IMG/VR virus record: IMGVR_UViG_3300048573_000182
Location: 1 to 31,514 of that record
DNA from: a virus
Direction: 5' to 3' (one strand)
DNA: 31,514 nt
Every line of letters starts with the position of its first letter. The stretch's first letter is position 1. This document shows positions 13,442 through 21,918 of the stretch, in pieces. Under the pieces are notes generated by a model. The model saw only the letters and a list, made by a program, of their open reading frames with translations. It did no database searches and was not told the DNA's origin. A program made the position numbers and the translations under genes.

Positions 13442-14950
13442 TTAAGCGTTGTTGTCGCTAGGTGGAGCACATGTAACAGAAACTATAGTGCTTCTTGTTG
13501 TTGTGAAAAAAGTAATAGCTTGACCAGCAACACCGTCGCCCTCGACCAGTACAACCATTGGTTTGTCTACCCCTGCTGATAACCCTGCTTGAGTGTTAGT
13601 ATCGTACCCGTATGAGAACAGTATTTTTCCAGCAACTTGGTTTACTGAAACATTACCTTTGACAGGATTACCTGCGCTGTCGTTAACAGTAACTGCACCA
13701 GTTGTATCGAAGTCAGCGGTGGATGCTCCGTCAGAGTAAAACACATGATACCAAGCGTTTGCATCTGATACCGCTGCTGCTCCTACAGTGATTTCTACAG
13801 TAGGAAAGAACGGGTATGTTTTAGAAGCAGCAGCATCATCGGTCATGATGATATTTTGCTTTTCTACGGTGCTCAGGTTCTCGATAAAAAGACCCTCACC
13901 ACCTATACTTGCTGTAACTACTTTACCGCTTGCGTTCCTGCTATACCATACTCGACCTTTACGCCCATTGTATGAACCTGTCCCTGCATCTACATCAGAG
14001 TCTTGCAGAGTCACAGCATCTAAGTATGCCGCACATTGTTGAACAGTTCCACCAGCAGGATTGTTTAAAACCCATCGGAAATTCCCGTTTGCTTCGTTGA
14101 ACCCTGTTTCAACCTGAGGGGTCGCAAGTCGCTCAAGAGTCATTGTACTAAAAGGAGCTACAGCAGCACCTCCATACACGTTAGCAAGTACGTAAGGATT
14201 ACTTGGATTAATAGATTCGCCTACACCGTATCCTGCTGAGAATCCTGAAAACTCTGCGATACCTGTAGCAACAGATGTTGTTTCGCCAGCGTTGTAACCC
14301 CAACTGCGAACTCGAACAAACACGTTGCGGGTTGTGTAGTCGAAATTACCTGCGGTTGCGTCACCATTCGCTGTAGTCCCAAACACTTGAATGGCTTCGT
14401 TAATGTCGCCAGCACGAATAAAGTTTGTCCAAGTAGCTGCTTGTAGCGTTGCCTCAGAAGGGGATGCACCAACAACCAAAGCCCAGTAAGGTACTGTTCC
14501 TGTTTGAATATCTACAAGAGAAAGAATACCATGATAAATACGGTCTTTTACCGTCTGACCATCTCCTGTTGCAGCATACTCAATCCAACCTGAGTTACCG
14601 ATTTTATTACGGTCGTTCGCGTCAAGTTTTACACCGTTTACAAAATTGAATGCACCCGCAAAACGATAATCACCATCTGTACCTCGTTTGTACTTGCGCA
14701 TATCCTCATCTAGCCTGCGACGCAAGTTCTCGAAGTTGTACAAACCTCGCAGGGTGATACGGTCAAAATTATTTAAAGGATTTGTTACTAATCCTGAACC
14801 AAAATCTACAGTAGCAAGTTCGTCTGCACCGATAAGTTGAATCTTATTATTCGCAAGATCGAAATAAACGTTTCCGTTTGGACTAGAACCTCTTGGGTTG
14901 GTGGATCGCTTTAGTGTAGTGGTGTAGTTACTGTGGTCAATAAGTGCCAT
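13442..14950 (-). CDS. large structural protein, possible head fibre or spike
   Basis: A 502-residue protein with almost entirely beta and Gly/Ala/Thr/Asn-rich sequence. The start has short strands (YTTTLKRSTNPRGSSPNGNVYFD, IQLIGADELATVDFG) and a helical insert LYNFENLRRRLDEDMRKYKRG near 70-90. Residues 100-330 contain domains with WIEYAATGDGQTVKDRIYHG and FVRVRSWGYNAGE. The C-terminal 120 residues look like an Ig-like fold with VTVNDSAGNPVKGNVSVNQVAGKILFSY and a final strand-rich tail. It lies between portal and capsid genes, not with the tail fibres, so attachment to the head or neck is a reasonable guess. There is no enzyme motif. ATG 14950 has AGAGAA upstream. The gene pairs with the 861-aa gene 11 bases before it. 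Confidence 0.6.
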   Translation of the reverse strand: MALIDHSNYTTTLKRSTNPRGSSPNGNVYFDLANNKIQLIGADELATVDFGSGLVTNPLNNFDRITLRGLYNFENLRRRLDEDMRKYKRGTDGDYRFAGAFNFVNGVKLDANDRNKIGNSGWIEYAATGDGQTVKDRIYHGILSLVDIQTGTVPYWALVVGASPSEATLQAATWTNFIRAGDINEAIQVFGTTANGDATAGNFDYTTRNVFVRVRSWGYNAGETTSVATGIAEFSGFSAGYGVGESINPSNPYVLANVYGGAAVAPFSTMTLERLATPQVETGFNEANGNFRWVLNNPAGGTVQQCAAYLDAVTLQDSDVDAGTGSYNGRKGRVWYSRNASGKVVTASIGGEGLFIENLSTVEKQNIIMTDDAAASKTYPFFPTVEITVGAAAVSDANAWYHVFYSDGASTADFDTTGAVTVNDSAGNPVKGNVSVNQVAGKILFSYGYDTNTQAGLSAGVDKPMVVLVEGDGVAGQAITFFTTTRSTIVSVTCAPPSDNNA

Positions 14951-14961
14951 GTGTGTCTTCT

Positions 14962-17547
14962 CTAAGTGTTGTTATCTGCAACTAAAAGTGCAGTGAAAGT
15001 TGAACTTGTTGAACCAAGTAAAATTTGTTGTCCGAACTCTGCATAGCCTGTTTGCATTATTTGAACCCATACAGAATTAGATGCTTCAGTTTGAATACTA
15101 AGAGTCTCAGATACCGAGGACTCTGTACCCCCAAGTTCCGTACCTAGACTCCCAGTTGGTAGATTGTCAAGATCGTAAACTCGAATTTCAGCACCTATCA
15201 GTGAAACTTGAGCAGCTACTGTAAAAGTAATTGGGTCAAGAACATATACTTGATTTTGGTCTGTGCTTGTTGTGACAGTAGGGATTGCAATGTTTGTCAA
15301 CAAGTTACCAGCGTTGGCTATTGTACATGTTGCCCTTATTTTCAACCGAATACCTGTTGCTGGAACAATAGCGCCAACTGCTGTAAGATTTGCTGCGTTT
15401 AGAACCAACCAAACACCGTTGTAACCAACACCTTTATCGTACTGAAACTCGTAAGACAGGTTAGCGGTGTTTGTCCCTGTTAGCGTAATTGCTAGGTTTG
15501 CTAACGCAGTATGCCCTTTTGCAAAATAAGGCATTTCCCATTGAACCTGCTGTCCAAGAACAGTCATTGCAAGTTGACCAACGCTGTTGAACTGTGGTGT
15601 TCCGCTTGCAATCAAGCATTGCGACGCACTAGCTGTCGTTGGCTCATTGCATAGTATTTCAATCTTACCTACAGTAGCGCTAGTGAAACTGTCCTTCCAG
15701 TGTGACCCATAAACAGCAGTCTGCCCTGTTGTTGCCCCCAACAGCTTGCAACCTTTCATGATTGTGTTCAATGAAGTAATTACTGAAGTATCAGCGTAAT
15801 CTCCTACTACTGATTCAAACACTATGTTGTTGTCGGTGTTGGTGGAAGTATGAGTACCTGTTCTAGTGGTAGATGTGTAGCATCTCTGAACAGTAGCGTT
15901 GTCGCAATTACCACCGAAGTTCACAATAACACCTGTCTGGTTTGCGCTGCCTAGACTGAGAGGGCTTATTGCAGTTCCAATGTTTCTGAGCCTGATATTA
16001 TAAGAAGCTGTAAAACTTGCAATACCGTTATAAGGGTGTTGATTGACAAGTCCAGCAAAAGACAATCCATTAACCAATGGATTTGTGCAACCTGCTGCAA
16101 ATTCTAAACTGTAGTGTGGATTAGCTGTGCTAGTTGTACCGCTGAAGTTGTCCAAATAATTGTGACCAATGTAGGTAGTGTATTGGTCACTAGCGTGGAG
16201 TGAGCGAGCACCTATATCCAGACAGTCTGTCCAAGTACAATTGATGTTTTGGGTACAAGTCCAAGTACCAGTAGTTGCATTACCTCTGTTCAACAACGTC
16301 TGCGTTTTCACATTAGTAAACGTTACGTTTTTATTGTAGTTTACAGTATTAATATATGCACCGCTGGTGGCAAGACTGAATCTTGTAAACAGTGAGTTCT
16401 GTATGCTTCCACCAGCAAAGTTAGACACACAATTGAGGGCTACCTGTAGTTGTGCCTGCGTAGGGGATACAGTTATGTTATCCACATTCAATGCTGACGC
16501 AGACTCTTGAATAATCAACGAATCAGATATAAAACTGTTTTTTACCACTGCTCTATATGGTTGCACAAAATTACAATACCACTGAACAACAGCACCATTG
16601 ATACTTATGTCACCCGCGCTTGTAGTAACAAACTCTTGCCTAGTAGCTATCGTTGCATTCGGTAGAACTCTTATACCAGAACCACCTGCTGTGCGTGTAC
16701 AGTTAGTTAAAATGGCAGCAGGGATACGTACTTTGCAACCAACAGGAGGGAGGTATCCTACGTTGTTTGTACCGTCGAAGCCTATGCGAATACCTGCTGT
16801 GGTTTGCCAAATTATTTTTCCACGTTCATCTGTCGGGATAGCCGCCAAAGCAACGATAGAACCTGCTGAAGCAAATCGTTCGTATATTCCCGATCCTGCT
16901 GTTGTCTCTATCCAAACACCGGGGAAAATACCTGCGATGTTACCTGTTGTCGGACACGGTATAACTTGATTTCTTACTCCAGTTGTAGTTCCTAGTTCAA
17001 AATAAGATTCTACTGTTTCAAATTTACCAATCCGTGGAACAGTAATAGTCGAAACATCTGCACCGCGTACTTCAATCCATGCTTGCTTTTGAATACCAGA
17101 ACACGTTGCTGTGATTCCAGTCAATGCACCTGCTGCAAAATCACCAACTACGTTACCTATTTTTATAAAACCAGTTGCTCCAATAGCAGCAGCGGGTACG
17201 ATTGGTTCGGATTGCCAGTTTGTCCAAGCTCCAAGAAATACACCAGTAGCTCCCCCTGTGCTTGTAATCGTTGTACCAAAAGCAGGACTGTTACCGCTAC
17301 CTGCTGTGTATGCGATGTACTTCACATACGTTGGGTCAATACGAACAACCCCTCCTGTACCGGAAAAAGAAACCGTATCTAGGCTACCAACTGCTGTGCT
17401 GTGGTTTGTACAAGCGTAAGTATCTGTTCGTATTAACAACGTAGTAGAGTTGCTTATGACATGCGTGTCAACAGCAGCTACCGCTGAACCACCTGTCAAG
17501 GATTCAAAAGCTATCGTAGACCCTGTATTGTGTGTATATGCCGCCAT
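14962..17547 (-). CDS. large beta-helix-like structural protein
   Basis: An 861-residue Thr/Ser/Asn/Gly-rich protein. Residues about 330-640 show regularly spaced short strands with Asn and Cys (NCVSNFAGGSIQNSLFTRFS, TQNINCTWTDCLDIG, LVNGLSFAGLVNQHPYNG), as in right-handed parallel beta-helices of phage spikes and depolymerases. The C-terminus (about 740-861) has an AEIRVYDLDNLPTGSLGTEL-like strand set and VWVQIMQTGYAEFGQQILL, common in phage structural proteins. No catalytic motif can be fixed. The gene lies between portal and protease, so a head or neck spike with possible surface-glycan binding is inferred. ATG 17547 has only a weak AAGAAA site. It could also be a tail spike placed unusually far from the tail genes. 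Confidence 0.6.
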   Translation of the reverse strand: MAAYTHNTGSTIAFESLTGGSAVAAVDTHVISNSTTLLIRTDTYACTNHSTAVGSLDTVSFSGTGGVVRIDPTYVKYIAYTAGSGNSPAFGTTITSTGGATGVFLGAWTNWQSEPIVPAAAIGATGFIKIGNVVGDFAAGALTGITATCSGIQKQAWIEVRGADVSTITVPRIGKFETVESYFELGTTTGVRNQVIPCPTTGNIAGIFPGVWIETTAGSGIYERFASAGSIVALAAIPTDERGKIIWQTTAGIRIGFDGTNNVGYLPPVGCKVRIPAAILTNCTRTAGGSGIRVLPNATIATRQEFVTTSAGDISINGAVVQWYCNFVQPYRAVVKNSFISDSLIIQESASALNVDNITVSPTQAQLQVALNCVSNFAGGSIQNSLFTRFSLATSGAYINTVNYNKNVTFTNVKTQTLLNRGNATTGTWTCTQNINCTWTDCLDIGARSLHASDQYTTYIGHNYLDNFSGTTSTANPHYSLEFAAGCTNPLVNGLSFAGLVNQHPYNGIASFTASYNIRLRNIGTAISPLSLGSANQTGVIVNFGGNCDNATVQRCYTSTTRTGTHTSTNTDNNIVFESVVGDYADTSVITSLNTIMKGCKLLGATTGQTAVYGSHWKDSFTSATVGKIEILCNEPTTASASQCLIASGTPQFNSVGQLAMTVLGQQVQWEMPYFAKGHTALANLAITLTGTNTANLSYEFQYDKGVGYNGVWLVLNAANLTAVGAIVPATGIRLKIRATCTIANAGNLLTNIAIPTVTTSTDQNQVYVLDPITFTVAAQVSLIGAEIRVYDLDNLPTGSLGTELGGTESSVSETLSIQTEASNSVWVQIMQTGYAEFGQQILLGSTSSTFTALLVADNNT

Positions 17548-17564
17548 TAGTTTATTTCTTTTAT

Positions 17565-18170
17565 TTAACTGTAAGTAACAGCCACCAAATCATTTACTGA
17601 ATAGGTGAGGGTTTTTGTTAGTTCAATTCCACTTAGTGTTGTACCTGACAACACAATGCTAGTTAGCAGATTTAACGTGTAATTGAACGTTTTGACTACA
17701 CCACTAGAGTAAGTTATTGTGTGCAGGTCACCACTAGGTGAGTAAGCATACGCAGCGTCAGAAGAAGGCAGGTTTTTACTTACTGTTTCAAACGCTTCAG
17801 CCACGCCTGTTACGTTGTTATTAGGGTTAGATGTAGAAACGACAACCGAGCTTCTGATTTCATTAACAGGTACTGGTTTTGATACCAGTTTATCCCCGTT
17901 ATCAAACTCTAAGACTAACCGTGCTTGCTTGTCCCATTCAATACCCACCAAGGAACGGCTAGGATCAGGTTCTAGGCTACTGTCGTTGTCTTCTAAGGGG
18001 GTAGCTAGCTCGTTACCTGAAAGCGTCTCAGAAGGCGTTGAATCAGCTTTCCTCATTGCCAAAATAGCTGCAAGATGTGCTGGTACTGGAGTTGTTTGCT
18101 TCTTTACTACTACTTTCTCATTATCGAGTAAAGACTTGTCGTTTGTTGTTCTTATTTTTACTTTTTCCAC
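17565..18170 (-). CDS. hypothetical structural protein with YD-like strands
   Basis: A 201-residue protein after the portal. The first 60 residues are charged and disordered in appearance (KVKIRTTNDKSLLDNEK). The middle, VGIEWDKQARLVLEFDNGDKLVSKP, looks like a small beta domain. The last 70 residues have repeated strands reading YAYSPSGDLHTITYSSG and VVKTFNYTLNLLTSI, similar to YD (RHS-type) repeats seen in some phage structural proteins. The start is GTG at 18170, decided by AAGGTGA six bases upstream, an ideal ribosome site placed in the gap after the portal stop. A role as a portal-associated or neck-appendage protein is inferred from its place only. No family name is given. Confidence 0.55.
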   Translation of the reverse strand: MEKVKIRTTNDKSLLDNEKVVVKKQTTPVPAHLAAILAMRKADSTPSETLSGNELATPLEDNDSSLEPDPSRSLVGIEWDKQARLVLEFDNGDKLVSKPVPVNEIRSSVVVSTSNPNNNVTGVAEAFETVSKNLPSSDAAYAYSPSGDLHTITYSSGVVKTFNYTLNLLTSIVLSGTTLSGIELTKTLTYSVNDLVAVTYS

Positions 18171-18185
18171 AAGTCTTCACCTTAA

Positions 18186-19676
18186 TTATGCTGCGTTGTC
18201 GCTGTTCATATCTGATCCGTTACCAGAACCACCGTCAGCAGAACCCGTACCTGAGTTAAGTCCCTCAGACATACCTTGTCCTGATTTAGATGTTTTTTCA
18301 GACAGGATAGCATCAAGTTCTTCCTGCGTAGTAGTGTCGGGTAGCTCATCTACACCAATGCTGCGTAGAACCGCGTTGATTACATCAAGGGTTTTTGGAA
18401 GCATACCAGTAGCCGCTGCTCTTTGAATCATCTTGCTGAATGTATCTAGGTCATAGTCCTCGAAACCTTCGTAGTCAATCCTACAACGCTTAGAAGCATC
18501 CCAACCATTCAACTCGTACAACTGTCTAATCAGATCGTTATTGAGTACAGCAACAATCTGTTTGACATAGTTTTCAACAGCAGTACCAGTCAAGGAGTTC
18601 TTAATTGCACCTAGCGCAAAACTACCTGTCTCGCTGTTACCTGCTAAAAGAATATCAGAAGACATACCTATGAAAATCATCATACGGTAGTATTCTTTAA
18701 TCTTCGTTGTATCGTAGTTCTTCTTACCTTCGTTCGACAACAGTTCTAGTTTGAACATTGGTTGTCTAGTCTCAGGGTCATACATCAACGGATAAACAAT
18801 TCCCGATTGACTGTTCATCTGTATGTTGCGTACTAAGTTCTGAGCGTAAGTGTAGAAAGACTTTTGCTCTGGACTTGCATCAGCAGCCATGTATTGAGGT
18901 GGAATACCAAAACTAGGCAACCCCTGCAAGTCTTTAGCTACACCGGATGCCTCAAGTTCCTCAATTGCTTGTAGGTACTTCCAAGGTAAGTAAACATTAC
19001 GCAGAGGACTTGTACCGAAGGGGTTTGTCTTCTTGTCTCCAGCAGCGAAAAGCATGATCTTGTTACGGGGAATCACAGGACTCTTGACAGAAAGTTTTAC
19101 GTATCTGTTGTATGGGTCGGAGATCAAATCAATCTCTTGTTTTATTCCTAGTATTTGTTCACCTGTGTCATCAAACACAAATTTACTAATACTTCTTTGA
19201 TGTCTTAGACTGAGTTTGCGAATACCAATAAGACCATCATCATAGAGACTTCCAGCATCCTTGGTTCTACGCCTGAAGATTTTTTCCAACGGAGCAAAAC
19301 CATAGTCAATCATTGTCATTGCTTCTGCGACAACATCAGGGAGAGTAGTCTCCATGTCACCAAACATTTCTTCTATGATTCTAGTCTGAGACTTTTGTTC
19401 TTCTGTTGCGTCTTTTGGAGGTAGAAACCTGAAGGTTGTTTTTCCGACCATTGATTTATGTAACGCAACAGAAGCGTTGATGGAAGGGTGAAGCATCATT
19501 TTTTCAAAAGTATCATTTGACTTTGGATACTTCAAGTCGTCAACCATCTCGGTTTCAACAACACCATCAAAAATCTTCAGACCACTGTAACCTATCGAGG
19601 AGAGTTTAAAACGGTCTGGAGTATCAGTACCAGATGCTTTCTCAATTGTTTCTTTTGTATTTTTACGAGTAGCCAT
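18186..19676 (-). CDS. portal protein
   Basis: A 496-residue portal that forms the dodecameric ring at the packaging vertex through which DNA enters and leaves. It has the right size and lies immediately after the large terminase. Visible family-type features are an N-terminal DDLKYPKSNDTFEKMMLHPSINASVALHKSMV region, then MIDYGFAPLEKIFRRR (near 120-135), a wing with VIPRNKIMLFAAGD and the GTSPLRNVYLPWKYLQAIEELEASG stretch with its long helix. The barrel/crown part has IVAVLNNDLIRQLYELNGWD. The pattern resembles the Mu gp29-like (DUF935) portal group. The C-terminal 60 residues are Gly/Ser-rich and disordered. ATG at 19676 follows an AAAGGAAAG-type site. Confidence 0.88.
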   Translation of the reverse strand: MATRKNTKETIEKASGTDTPDRFKLSSIGYSGLKIFDGVVETEMVDDLKYPKSNDTFEKMMLHPSINASVALHKSMVGKTTFRFLPPKDATEEQKSQTRIIEEMFGDMETTLPDVVAEAMTMIDYGFAPLEKIFRRRTKDAGSLYDDGLIGIRKLSLRHQRSISKFVFDDTGEQILGIKQEIDLISDPYNRYVKLSVKSPVIPRNKIMLFAAGDKKTNPFGTSPLRNVYLPWKYLQAIEELEASGVAKDLQGLPSFGIPPQYMAADASPEQKSFYTYAQNLVRNIQMNSQSGIVYPLMYDPETRQPMFKLELLSNEGKKNYDTTKIKEYYRMMIFIGMSSDILLAGNSETGSFALGAIKNSLTGTAVENYVKQIVAVLNNDLIRQLYELNGWDASKRCRIDYEGFEDYDLDTFSKMIQRAAATGMLPKTLDVINAVLRSIGVDELPDTTTQEELDAILSEKTSKSGQGMSEGLNSGTGSADGGSGNGSDMNSDNAA

Positions 19677-19690
19677 CCGGCTTTCCTTTA

Positions 19691-21154
19691 TTATGATAGT
19701 TTGGTAACTAAGTGGCTAGGTATTGTTGTGTCTTGAAAACCGAACGAATTTGTTTTCGATGCAAAATCAGGAAGAACGAAGGAAGATGGAAGCTGGATAC
19801 CTTGGTTTAAATGGTAGAAACTATCTGATAAAGCGTCAGCTATATCGTCGTGTGTGTTTTGACTAAAATCCATTTTTTCAAGTTCAGTAAACGCAGAGTC
19901 TGTCCAGCTTGCTTTAACACATTGCACGTAACCAGCTTCGCAAGCACTGGCAAAAGGAAGAAATCTCTGAAGTTTTCCTTTTTCTGGGCGAATAAGTTTT
20001 ACATGAAAACCACGCTCAGACAAACGCCTAGCAAGGTCTTTGCAGTATGCCCCACCAGTTGCACCGGGGTCGAGAGGAAGAGATATTACAACTTCCTTGC
20101 CATCGCGTTCTGCTGTTTTAAAAATCACATCTTCAACAACATGTACCTTATCTCTGACAATAGCTAAATCTTCAAACGTGTAAACAGAAGCTTTGTCTTT
20201 AGACAAAAGAACTCCTGCTGTTGCATCTACATCAGGACGTACTTCAGATGGAGCACTGAATGCTAAATCCCAAGCACGAACTCTTTTAAATGCTGAAAAA
20301 TTCGCAGTGTCCACCATTTTCAGGTTTTCACGTTTGAAATATCCAGATTTACTTTCCCTAACCCAAGCACCATGTAGGAGTCTTTTTACCTCGACAGGAG
20401 GTAAGGCTTTCAAAGTACTTATGTAGTCTTTGTTTTGTTCAAGTCCAATAGGGTTGTCATATATTTTACCGGGCACAAACCTGTAGCTCTTGACTGGAGA
20501 ATTTCCCCTAGCATCTGCTGGATGTTTTCTCCGTGCCTCTTCTGCATCAGCGTAGAAGTGTGTGCCAAAACTATCTCGAACAAAGTATCTTTCAATATCT
20601 GCCACAGAGCTATCTGGTATCATGTCACTGTCTAGACTAAACTCGACAAAAGGCATTAGGAACGAATCTGGGTCTGGGTTGCAAGTAATATTGGCCTGCA
20701 AAGGATAGTCTACTATGGTTGATCTGAGTCTACTGAGCGCATACGCCACGTTATCACCATCTAGTTGCTGTCCCTCATCCAGCGAGATACGACTAAACTC
20801 CTTACCTTGTAAGTTCATGCGATCCGCAATCTTATCAAGATAGGTGAACTGTATCTGAGCACCAGAGCTAAACACTAGGGTTAAATCTCTAGTTTTTATT
20901 TTAAGTTTTGGATCAATTTTACTATAAAGCTGTATGGCTGCATCAAACAAACTACCACTACCAGACAACATTTTTGTCGTCTTACGTATAACTAGTGCTC
21001 TAGTTCCCTTGTGGTGTATGATAGGTAGCATACTCCCCAGTAGACACATTGATTTACCAGCAAAAGCAGCGCCACCGTATATCGTTAACCAGCTTTTACT
21101 CAATAAGAATGCCTGTTGAGCAGCACTAGCTGGCGCAAATAGTATTTTACTCAA
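19691..21154 (-). CDS. terL: terminase large subunit
   Basis: A 487-residue packaging motor with ATPase and nuclease. ATPase part: Gln13/Gln14 for adenine binding, Walker A GGAAFAGKS at 27-35, and Walker B ending in Asp126-Glu127 (RISLDEGQQ), with a likely coupling motif ITCNPDPDSF at 156-165. RNase H-fold nuclease part: Asp296 in RAWDLAFS, Asp362 in LPLDPGATGG and the acidic cluster around 436-440 (HDDIADALSD). All four expected elements are present, so the protein looks intact. It is preceded by the small subunit after 11 bases and followed by the portal. ATG at 21154 follows AAAGGAAATG. It would cut concatemeric DNA and pump it through the portal. Confidence 0.93.
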   Translation of the reverse strand: MSKILFAPASAAQQAFLLSKSWLTIYGGAAFAGKSMCLLGSMLPIIHHKGTRALVIRKTTKMLSGSGSLFDAAIQLYSKIDPKLKIKTRDLTLVFSSGAQIQFTYLDKIADRMNLQGKEFSRISLDEGQQLDGDNVAYALSRLRSTIVDYPLQANITCNPDPDSFLMPFVEFSLDSDMIPDSSVADIERYFVRDSFGTHFYADAEEARRKHPADARGNSPVKSYRFVPGKIYDNPIGLEQNKDYISTLKALPPVEVKRLLHGAWVRESKSGYFKRENLKMVDTANFSAFKRVRAWDLAFSAPSEVRPDVDATAGVLLSKDKASVYTFEDLAIVRDKVHVVEDVIFKTAERDGKEVVISLPLDPGATGGAYCKDLARRLSERGFHVKLIRPEKGKLQRFLPFASACEAGYVQCVKASWTDSAFTELEKMDFSQNTHDDIADALSDSFYHLNQGIQLPSSFVLPDFASKTNSFGFQDTTIPSHLVTKLS

Positions 21155-21165
21155 AACATTTCCTT

Positions 21166-21522
21166 TTATTCTTCTTTTTTGCTTCCATCAATTACGTGCA
21201 AGCTAAACGAAGGTGTAGAATCTTTCTGAATCTCTTCACCTTTTTCGTCATCATACTTTTCTTGATACAACTCTACACTTAGGCTACGGTTGAACTCCAT
21301 AATCCATTTACTCGCTTGGAATCGGACATTAGCTGGTGTTGCATTATCTTCCAACAACATGATCATGGTCTTCAAAGCCTTAGCCATGTGTGGTTTTACT
21401 TTCCTAGCAAGAGAAAGTAGTGTTTTTTCACGAAGCTCCCTATTGGTAAGATCGTCTGTAACGGTAGGTTCTTTAACCTTGTGTCCGAGAAGTTTTTTCT
21501 GAACGTTTGCGTCAAATGGCAT
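21166..21522 (-). CDS. terminase small subunit (probable)
   Basis: A 118-residue helical, charged protein placed just before the large terminase. Visible parts are a basic N-terminus (MPFDANVQKKLLGHKVKEP), helices with NRELREKTLLSLARKVKPHMAKAL and ANVRFQASKWIMEFNRSL, and an acidic C-terminus that may contact the large subunit. Size, order and helix content match small terminase subunits that recognise the packaging site. A clear helix-turn-helix is not seen. The open frame reaches 21570, but ATG 21522 is preferred, since the upstream part crosses the terminator hairpin at 21541-21577. The ribosome site AAGAAAAAT is weak. The packaging site may lie upstream in the tRNA/inverted-repeat region. 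Confidence 0.7.
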   Translation of the reverse strand: MPFDANVQKKLLGHKVKEPTVTDDLTNRELREKTLLSLARKVKPHMAKALKTMIMLLEDNATPANVRFQASKWIMEFNRSLSVELYQEKYDDEKGEEIQKDSTPSFSLHVIDGSKKEE

Positions 21523-21540
21523 TTTATTTTTCTTATTCTG

Positions 21541-21577
21541 AAAACGACAAAACCCCGTGCTAAAAAGCAAAGGGTTT
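21541..21577 (-). terminator. terminator at the end of the tRNA region
   Basis: Minus strand AAACCC (21577-21572) pairs with GGGTTT (21555-21550), with an inner TGCT/AGCA stem and TTTT loop, then TGTCGTTTTC. It separates the tRNA transcript from the terminase genes. The T tract is interrupted. Confidence 0.55.
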
Positions 21578-21592
21578 GAAATTAATTATGTT

Positions 21593-21668
21593 TGGAGTAT
21601 CCTAGGTGAATCGAACACCTGTACTTTACTTAGAAGGAAAAGAGTCTACCGTTAACTTAATTGGTACA
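21593..21668 (-). tRNA. tRNA-Arg(UCU)-like, acceptor stem defective
   Basis: The T arm AGGTG-TTCGATT-CACCT (21620-21604), the anticodon loop CTTCTAA with UCU at 21634-21632, a D arm (AGTT/GACT with GG in the loop) and an encoded CCA (21595-21593) are present. The anticodon stem has one T-T mismatch. The 3' acceptor strand AGGATAC has no proper partner: the only partial match, GTGTACC at 21669-21663, belongs to the 3' end of the neighbouring tRNA-Glu, leaves two mismatches and gives an overlong connector. It is either a decayed tRNA or one sharing bases with its neighbour. The 5' end is therefore uncertain. Confidence 0.5.
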
Positions 21669-21737
21669 CACACGGAGAATTGAACTCACGATTCTTTGGT
21701 TGAAAACCAAATATCCTAACCACTAGACGATGCGTGT
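21662..21737 (-). tRNA. tRNA-Glu(UUC)
   Basis: 76 bases with encoded CCA. The acceptor ACACGCA/TGTGTGT pairs fully with one G-U, discriminator A. The anticodon arm TTTGG-TTTTCAA-CCAAA gives UUC at 21704-21702. The D arm begins GTCTAGTGG, as in many Glu tRNAs. The T arm (loop TTCAATT) is weak, with three outer-loop pairs and a bulge. Confidence 0.85.
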
Positions 21738-21754
21738 AAATTATTGCTATCAAA

Positions 21755-21831
21755 TGGTCTATGTGGATGGATTTGAACCACCGACATCTTCCTTCCAAGG
21801 GAAGTAGGTTACCAGACTGCCCTACACATAG
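21755..21831 (-). tRNA. tRNA-Pro(UGG)
   Basis: 77 bases with encoded CCA. The acceptor CTATGTG/CACATAG is perfect, discriminator A. The anticodon arm CTTCC-CTTGGAA-GGAAG gives UGG. The T arm GGTGG-TTCAAAT-CCATC has one G-U. UGG can read most or all proline codons. The gene looks intact. Confidence 0.9.
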
Positions 21832-21840
21832 ATACTTGAT

Positions 21841-21915
21841 TGGAAGCGGGAGCTGGAATTGAACCAGCGACCTTTGGGTTATGATCCCAATAAGCTACCC
21901 CTGCTCCATCCCGCT
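21841..21915 (-). tRNA. initiator-type tRNA-fMet(CAU)
   Basis: 75 bases with encoded CCA; all stems pair: AGCGGGA/TCCCGCT, GAGC/GCTT, TTGGG/CCCAA, GCTGG/CCAGC. It carries initiator hallmarks: three consecutive G-C pairs next to the anticodon loop (GGG/CCC), the A11-U24 pair in the D stem, and loop ATCATAA with A37-A38. Unlike the E. coli initiator it has an A1-U72 pair instead of the C1/A72 mismatch and U73 instead of A73. An A1-U72 pair is weak and may still allow formylation. Confidence 0.9.
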
Positions 21916-21918
21916 GTA

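Noticed and set aside
17815-18426. 203-codon plus-strand frame
   Set aside because: It spans the portal end and the 201-aa gene on the opposite strand; both minus genes have proper starts and coherent order.
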